Positions 57,655-64,000 of a stretch of 64,000 nt of DNA are shown here, piece after piece. Both the position numbers and the translations under genes were made by a program. Under the pieces are notes generated by a model. It saw only the letters and a list, made by a program, of their open reading frames with translations, did no database searches and was not told the DNA's origin. Position 1 is the stretch's first letter. Every line of letters starts with the position of its first letter. This stretch comes from Hevea brasiliensis. Taxonomy: Eukaryota; Streptophyta; Magnoliopsida; Malpighiales; Euphorbiaceae. The stretch is from positions 48,464,735 to 48,528,734 of the forward strand of contig NC_079503.1 in NCBI RefSeq assembly GCF_030052815.1. Reading direction: 5' to 3'.

Positions 57655-60556
57655 CTGGTCAACATAAAAGAAAGCTATCATCAATTAGAGATAAATGTTG
57701 ATTTGCAATCACTGTAATTATCAGAAAGCAATCAATTTCCATGTCATCGTCAGAGACAGAGCAGTCCAAATGGAAGCACATCAAAAGATTGGCTATGAAC
57801 CTAATAGCTTCTAATATGTGAAAAATGCCGTAACTATATGACTTCAGCCCATTTCTAATTGAAGTTCAATCAAATCCAGTAATGAAGTCCAATTCAATAA
57901 TAAGCAGTTAGGATTAGTTGAAGCTGTTGGTGGAAGTTTCCCTTGCTGCCATGATTAGGAGTTTGTTAATAATCAATCAACATTAATCACTAAGATTGTT
58001 CCTTTCAACATAATCTCTCCCTTCTCCATTGCTCTCTCTTCTTATTTTCTTCCTTTGATTTAGCCAAAATCAACTTGCATCAGCTTCTCACAAGACATTC
58101 CTAACATGTATCATGATAGCTAATAACATGATTTCAAATAACAGCCATTATTTAACAGTTTTTGAAGGGCTGCGTGCCATTACTACCTAACTATAGGCAA
58201 AAAATTTTTGCCTTAGTAGCGATTGTCATTTGTTCATTACTAGTATGATAATGACTAACAGCTGTTACATGTATAAAAGGCTAGATTTTTGCTGCCAGCT
58301 CCAGCTTGCATTTCCCCTACATTCAACCTCTTCTCTAGTCATCAGTTTCACACTTTCTTCATCTAAAATCCTTCAAAACTCTTGCTACATAAAATTTCTG
58401 TTTGATTTTGCTTAGCAACAAGGAAAACTATAAATAAGCTATACAGAAGCGTTAAACAAGGCCAGAGCCGAGAACACATCTAAAGCTTAAAAATCCTTGA
58501 ATCCACAAGGAAGAGAAATTCTGTTGTCCACTAGAATGTAAAAGAACTGAAATTTTCTTTAATTTAACAATCCCCCCCCCCCCCCTCTAAACAGTACAAA
58601 ATAAAATACCTATTTATAAGAGTAAGAATCTAATTATATTAGGCTCCTTCTCTCTAAAAGTCTTCCTTCTCCACCCCTTTCCCTCTACTCCACTCGCCCT
58701 CTCTTCTTTTCTTGTTTTTCTTGGTTTTATGCCAATAATGATTAGCTCTACCCTCCTTTGAAGTTGATCTGTATTTGTTGCCTCAATTTTTGAGTATTTG
58801 TGCTCCTCTTTTTTGGATGTTTTATATGGTTTGTTACTTCATTGTGTGGTTGATAGTCCAAAAAGATGGGCAAGTCTTTTTTTTTTTTTAAGCATATTTT
58901 ATTTTTGGTGATTATCATATAGGACTTGCAAAAAAACTATGGAATCAAACAGTGGCTAAAAATTGTTGAGTGGAGCATGCTTCCCGCCATTTGGCTTGTC
59001 CAAAAGCTCCAACAACCCGATTTATGTCTTCAAATCAAGATAGTTGTTCATATATCTGGTTATTCAATATTGCAACAAGGTCTTGTACCTCTGATTTGTA
59101 CTATTTCTCCTTTAAATCAAAGATTTTATTTTACGTTCTCAAAAAAAAAAAGGAATGTTAATTATAAGCTTACTAGAATAGAAAAGCTAAAAACTATAGG
59201 AATATTTTAAAGAAAGTACAAAAAAGTACCAAGAAGTTTTGCACTTTGAGTCATTAAAAATTGTTAATTCAATTTTTTTAATTTTCATATTATTTGTTGG
59301 ATCCAAGACTTCTTTTAAAAGGTATTACTTTATTAGAATCACACTGTCACATCAGCATAACTAAGTGTTATAGTCTTAGTAACTCAGTGTATCATTTTGT
59401 AAAAAATTGAACCACAGACCCCTAAGTGTCAAAGTGCAAAATCTCAGGATATTTTTTTGCATGTTTCCCTATATCTTCATACAATAAAAAATAAATAAAC
59501 TAATTAACTTACTACTACTACAAAATTTCTGTTATAAATAATATTATAATTATAATTGTTTTATACACCCCCCACATCATACCCCTCCACTTAAACAAAA
59601 CTCATCTTCAAGTTTATAACTAGAAATTGTGATCTCCCATGCCAAAGAAATAAGTACTTCAAATATCTTCATGCCTTCAATTTCCTCACAAAGTAACATA
59701 GCATAAATACCTTTGCTTGAACTTTCATCAAATTACAATATTCCCCAATATAGGACAATAATGTAATGGAAGTCAGTAATCCCAGTAAAATCAATATTTT
59801 GCAGCTTATCAAGAATTAAAAATTCAATGAGATTATGGGACTTGAGGGTTTTTTTGTCCATCTTGACATCCAACAATTTGATCTACCCATAATTCATCCT
59901 TATCAATTTCAATATCTTGGCTATCATTATCAAAAAGTCTTATTTGCCTCTTCCTCAATTTGCTACCCGATTTCTTGAGCCTGAACATCTTTCATTTCTC
60001 TTTCTATGAATTGTTTAGATCTTTGTGGAAATTTGGCATCACGTGCAAAGTTGGCCTTGCATAATCTAGATTCAAGTTCTAAATTCATCCTGTTTCAAAT
60101 TCTAGGGTTCATCTCCAAGAATTTCCAAATCTTCCCCCATCTTTTAATAAACAACTTCTGCAAACTTACACAGAGGCTGCAAATTCAAAAAATTGTTTTG
60201 GATCTCACCCATATTCTTTCACTCACTGTTTTCAGTTTGGAAGTTAATTTCGAATGGTTGAAATGGTTTTAGACTTTCAAGCTTTGTACCTGCAGAAAAT
60301 CTTAAAGAACCAATTGATTCTTGGATGTTTTATACTACATAGTATCCATCCAACTTTTTCTTAAATAATCGAAATTTTCTTCATAATACTTTTATAATAA
60401 AATTCACTCACTAATAATTTTTTCACTCTTGTTCTATAACGAATTTACCAATTTTCCACAGAAAATTCAAAAAACAATCAGCTACCCCATAATTGAGTTG
60501 TAAAGAAGCAAGTTTAATTTTTCCTCCCCATGAATCTCATGAAAATCAGAAGATAC
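57655..60556 (-). other. NAP1 intron (or upstream) sequence, no exon found
   Basis: I searched the minus strand for the next upstream NAP1 block and found none. A 14-C run lies at 58572-58585. At 59231-59250 and 59426-59445 are partly inverted TTTTGCACTTTGA words that may be a decayed MITE. Open frames at 58230, 58926 and 60006 have no recognisable product. Confidence 0.55.
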
Positions 60557-60766
60557 TGTAGAAAACAAAGAATTTGAAAAATTTTCTTTTATATTTCTTC
60601 ATACTAAAATGATTTACAAGCATTCTAATTTATATACAAAGGTTAGGACTAACTAGGAAACTAAAAATAGCCAATAAATACAATGATTCCTAATTATATT
60701 CTAATTTACAACTAATTTACACTGATTAAGGGATTTACACTAATTGAGGGATTCTAACACTCTCCC

Positions 60767-61768
60767 TCAAGTTGGTTCATGTATGTTGCACATGCCCAAC
60801 TTGCAAACTAGGGTATGAAACCCCTTACAACTTAATCCGTAAGTGAACACATCAGCCAACTGGTTTTTCGACCCTACGTAAGAGATACTTAAGGAACCAT
60901 TGACAACTTTTTCTTTTATCAAGTGTCTATTAATCTCTATATGCTTAGTCCGATCATGCTGAATTGGATTGTGAAATGTACTGATGACAGCTTTGTTATC
61001 ACAGAACAAGGACAAACCACTAGTTTCCAGCAATTTTAATTCCTCCATCAACTTTAATTCCTCCATCAACTTTCGTAACCACAATAGTTCACAAATACCT
61101 TGAGCCATTACTCTAAACTCAGCCTCTGCACTGGATCTAGCTGTCACATTTTACTTCTTGCTTCTCCAAGTGACTAGATTACCATCAACAAAAGTACAGT
61201 AACCAGATGTCGATCTCTTATCATCAAGAGATCCACCACAATCTGCATCTGTAAAGGCCTTAATCTGAAGATGGCCATGCTTTGAGAAAAAAAGTCGTTT
61301 CCTAGGTGTAGATTTTAAGTATCGCAAGATGCGAAAAATAGCCTCCAAATGAGGTTCACGAGGATCATGCATATACTGACTCACTAGACCCACTGCATAT
61401 GCTATATCTGGTCTGGTATGCGAAAGGTAAATCAGTCTGCCAACCAATCTCTAATATCTCTCAATATCCACGGATTCTCCAACTCCAGCTTACAATTTGT
61501 GATTTGCCTCAATGGGAGACTCAGACAGATCTAGTATGTACTTCCTTTGAGCATGATCCAGTTTACAACCTAGCATTCCTGTTTCCTCCAACAGATCTAG
61601 TATGTACTTCCTTTGAGAAATAAAGATTCCTTTATCTGATCTGGCAACCTCTATTTCAATAAAGTACTTTAGCCTTCTCAAATCTTTGATTTCAAACTTC
61701 TGTGCTAGTTGTTCCTTTAGATGAATCATTTCTTCCCTATCATCACTAGTTACCACAATATCATCCAC
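60767..61768 (-). pseudogene. Copia E RT end and RNase H, broken
   Basis: 61490-61768 begins MDDIVVTSDDREEM (from the YVDD site). 61151-61447 has [20 protein letters not shown] and FTDADCGGSLDDKRSTSGYC, where the usual W of DADW is C. A stop separates it from 60767-61147 (SSAEAEFRVMAQGICELLWL, LFCDNKAVI, HDRTKHIEI). Two short in-frame duplications are visible: KLMEELKLMEELKL and a repeated QRKYILDL. Confidence 0.88.
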
Positions 61769-61806
61769 ATAGACAATAAGCAGAGTGATCTTACCCCTAT
61801 AGCGTT

Positions 61807-62541
61807 TTATAAAAAAGGTGTGATCAGCATTACTTTAGCAGTATCCAAAGAAACCATAGCCTTACTAAACCTATCAAACCATGCCCTAGGTAACTGTTTT
61901 AAACCATACAGTGCTTTCTTCAATCTGCAAACTTTTCCTTTGGTCTTTCCATTCTCAAACCCTGGAGGGATTTCCATATATACTTCTTCTTCCAAATCAC
62001 CATGTAGAAACACATTTTTTACATCAAACTGCTGCAAATCCCACTCAAGATTTACTTCACATGATAGTAAAATTCTGATGATATTCATTTTAGCAACAGG
62101 AGCAAATGTTTCTTGGTAATCTACCCCATACGTCTGCGTGAAACCTTTTGCTACCAGCCTAACTTTATACCTTTCAATTGAACCATCCGCTCTATGTTTC
62201 ACAGTGAACACCCACTTGCATCCAACTGGTTTTTTTCCCAGTGGAAGAGTAACAAGTTCTCATGTCTCATTCTTTGCTAGAGTTTTCATCTCCTCCACCA
62301 AGGCTGCCTTCCATTTTGGATCAAGACATGCTTTCTTCCAATCTTGTGGAATAGAAGCAGAGGAAACAAACAATAGAAAGGTTATATAGGATGGAGACAA
62401 AGAATCATAGGAAATGAAGTTAGAGATTGGATGTTTAGTACAAGTTCTAACACCTTTTCTGAGAGCAATAGGAATATCAAGATCATTATTAGAAGAAGGA
62501 AAAGTAGACTGAGAATTAAAATTAGACTCTTCAGGAATCAA
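61807..62541 (-). pseudogene. Copia E reverse transcriptase, N-terminal part
   Basis: 61807-62211: RYKVRLVAKGFTQTYGVDYQ, FDVKNVFLHGDLEEEVYMEI, LYGLKQLPRAWFDRFSKA. 62260-62541: the linker ending KAALVEEMKTLAKNET. A stop lies between them, and a frameshift precedes the YVDD site. Confidence 0.88.
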
Positions 62542-62679
62542 AGGAGACTCATCACATACGTCAGGATGTTCAGAAATTGAATCCAGATATTCCGGTTGAT
62601 TAGCAGTCTCCTACTCGATGGCTATATCTGTCTTATTCCGCCGAGTATAGATTCTCAAATCTGGTCCATTCAGTCTCCC

Positions 62680-63900
62680 TCAAGATTTAGGTGACTCCCC
62701 CTGAGTATCATTATTAGATATAGGCTTTAGACCCAGATTTTTCCTTTGAAGTTGAAAGTTGAAAGAGCATAAAGAAGAAGGGAAAGGGAAAGGGAAAGAC
62801 ACATCTTCTCCCTTCCTATGCTCCCCCTGAAGAGGTGGATGGAAATAAGATTTAGATTCCCTAAAGGTAACATCCATGCTCACAAAATATTTCCGTGTAG
62901 GAGGGTGGTAACACTTATACTCCTTCTGAGTACTGGAATAACCAACAAAGACACACTTGAGGGCTCGATATTCTAACTTCCCCCTATTAGGCTAATGAAC
63001 TAAGCAAACACAACCAAAGACCTCTGAAGGAATAGTATATGAATTTTTACCTTGCAAAACCTCTAAAGGACTCTTAAACTCCAAAGTCTGAAGTAGCATC
63101 CTGTTAATAAAATATGCAGCAGAAAGAATTGCATCCCCCAATAAGGTATGGGAATACTCATTGTAAACATAAGAGACCTAGCAACCTCAAGTAAATGTCT
63201 ATTTTTTCTCGCAGACACTTCATTTTGAGCACTAGTATTAACACAACTAGTCTGATGCAAAATTCCGTGTGACTTTAAATATTTCTGAAAAACTCCATTC
63301 ATATACTCTGTGCCATTATCAGTTCTCAGTATTTTAACATAAGCATCAAACTGGGTGCTAATCATTTTGTGAAACTGGTAAAAACATGAAAATACATCAT
63401 TTTTCCCTTTCATCAGATATACCCAAGTTAACGTACTGCAACAATGTCACAAACCATTTATAACCTGATAAAAACACAGTTTGAGTAGGCCCCTACACAT
63501 CAGAATGGATAGTCATAAAAGGAACTGAAGCCTTATTATTTATTACAGGATAAGATTGTCTAGTATGTTTAGCAAACTCACAAGCATCACATACTAACAA
63601 TTCAGTTTTGCATTGCTTAAACAAAAGAGGATAAGGTTTCTCTAAAACAGTAAATGAAGGATGTCCAAGTCTCCTATACCACTGAATAATTTCTTCCTCA
63701 GCACTCATAGACTGTCCCAACATGGCTTGATCAACACAATCATTCAATAGATATAGCCCATCTTGCAATCTACCACTGTCAATCGTTCTCCCTGTTATCA
63801 ACTCCTGAAACAGACAATGGGTGGGAAAAAATTCAATTTTGCAGTAGAGAGCTTTTGTGATAGAACTGACAGACAAAAGATTAATAGGAAAGCTAGGCAC
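62680..63900 (-). pseudogene. Copia E GAG-pre-integrase and integrase
   Basis: 63493-63900: RLGHPSFTVLEKPYPLLFKQ, CDACEFAKHTRQSYP and the HSDV integrase start. 63063-63413: RTDNGTEYMNGVFQKYLKSH and QTSCVNTSAQNEVSARKNRH, where copia consensus has [10 protein letters not shown], so the Glu-containing motif is altered (Ala-Arg instead of Glu-Arg). 62680-62883 is the linker. Protease and gag lie beyond the window. Confidence 0.87.
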
Positions 63901-64000
63901 ATGTAAGACAGAACTAAGACTTATAGTAGGAGTGCATTTAACAGAACCTGTTCCAGAAATATTAGATAAGGATACATTCGCAGTGCGGACTTTTTTTTTG

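Larger units (their letters stand above)
60557..64000 (-). mobile_element. Copia element E (second family), runs off the right edge
   Basis: The 3' LTR at 60557-60759 (203 bp) has TGTTAGAATC...TTTTCTACA ends on the minus strand, with a GAGGGAGAG-type polypurine tract beside it. The coding order is RNase H, RT, integrase, GAG-pre-integrase going right. LTR sequence and length differ from A-D. The left flank is gatac; the other LTR lies outside the window. Confidence 0.93.

Noticed and set aside
58230..58415. 61-codon open frame
   Set aside because: No motif, no conserved neighbour, and expected by chance in DNA of this composition.

Overview
The window is plant nuclear DNA, almost certainly from a eudicot. 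The organism is not named by anything in the sequence; a woody rosid is only a guess. It has one recognisable host gene, split into many short GT-AG exons, within A/T-rich DNA full of LTR retrotransposons, an RTE-type LINE, a TRIM and non-autonomous DNA transposons. There are no prokaryotic features.

Host gene. From about 57.7 kb down to 16.1 kb, on the minus strand, lies a NAP1/NCKAP1-type gene (GNARLED in Arabidopsis), a subunit of the SCAR/WAVE complex that activates ARP2/3. I placed 22 coding exons. They join in phase with no stop into 1,235 codons plus TAG. The N-terminal part (roughly 150-160 residues by comparison with the usual ~1,400-residue family length) is beyond the right edge, so the gene is longer than 41.5 kb. 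Its introns hold nearly all the mobile DNA from 16.6 kb rightward, yet the coding frame is unbroken.

Layout. (1) 1-13.1 kb: a nest of long, non-coding LTR-like units (3.2-3.8 kb, TGTAACACCC at one end and GGGTGTNACA at the other). X2 sits inside X3, which sits inside a second LTR-like sequence Y; X1 runs off the left edge. (2) 13.1-16.1 kb: intergenic, with a Tourist-like MITE and a CT-rich tract. (3) 16.1-22.4 kb: last NAP1 exons and an intron holding a full-length RTE LINE, which itself carries an opposite-strand RTE copy. (4) 22.8-26.1 kb: dense exons and a TRIM. (5) 27.4-33.3 kb: Copia element A, with a triplicated gag/protease segment. (6) 33.7-35.6 kb: three exons. (7) 36.1-45.9 kb: Copia B with Copia C inserted in it. 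(8) 47.4-53.8 kb: nine exons, an 8-bp-TSD DNA transposon and a 22-bp RTE tail insertion. (9) 54.0-56.8 kb: Copia D, antisense to the gene and lacking its 3' end. (10) 57.0-57.7 kb: three exons, one with a GC donor. (11) 60.6-64 kb: Copia E, a different family, running off the right edge.

A-D are one Ty1/copia family: 154-200 bp LTRs, a primer site for initiator-Met tRNA, and gag-protease-integrase-RT-RNase H order. All carry stops or frameshifts, so none looks autonomous. I found no novel defence or metabolic system. What is notable is the insertion history, readable from exact target-site duplications, and some unusual gene-structure details.
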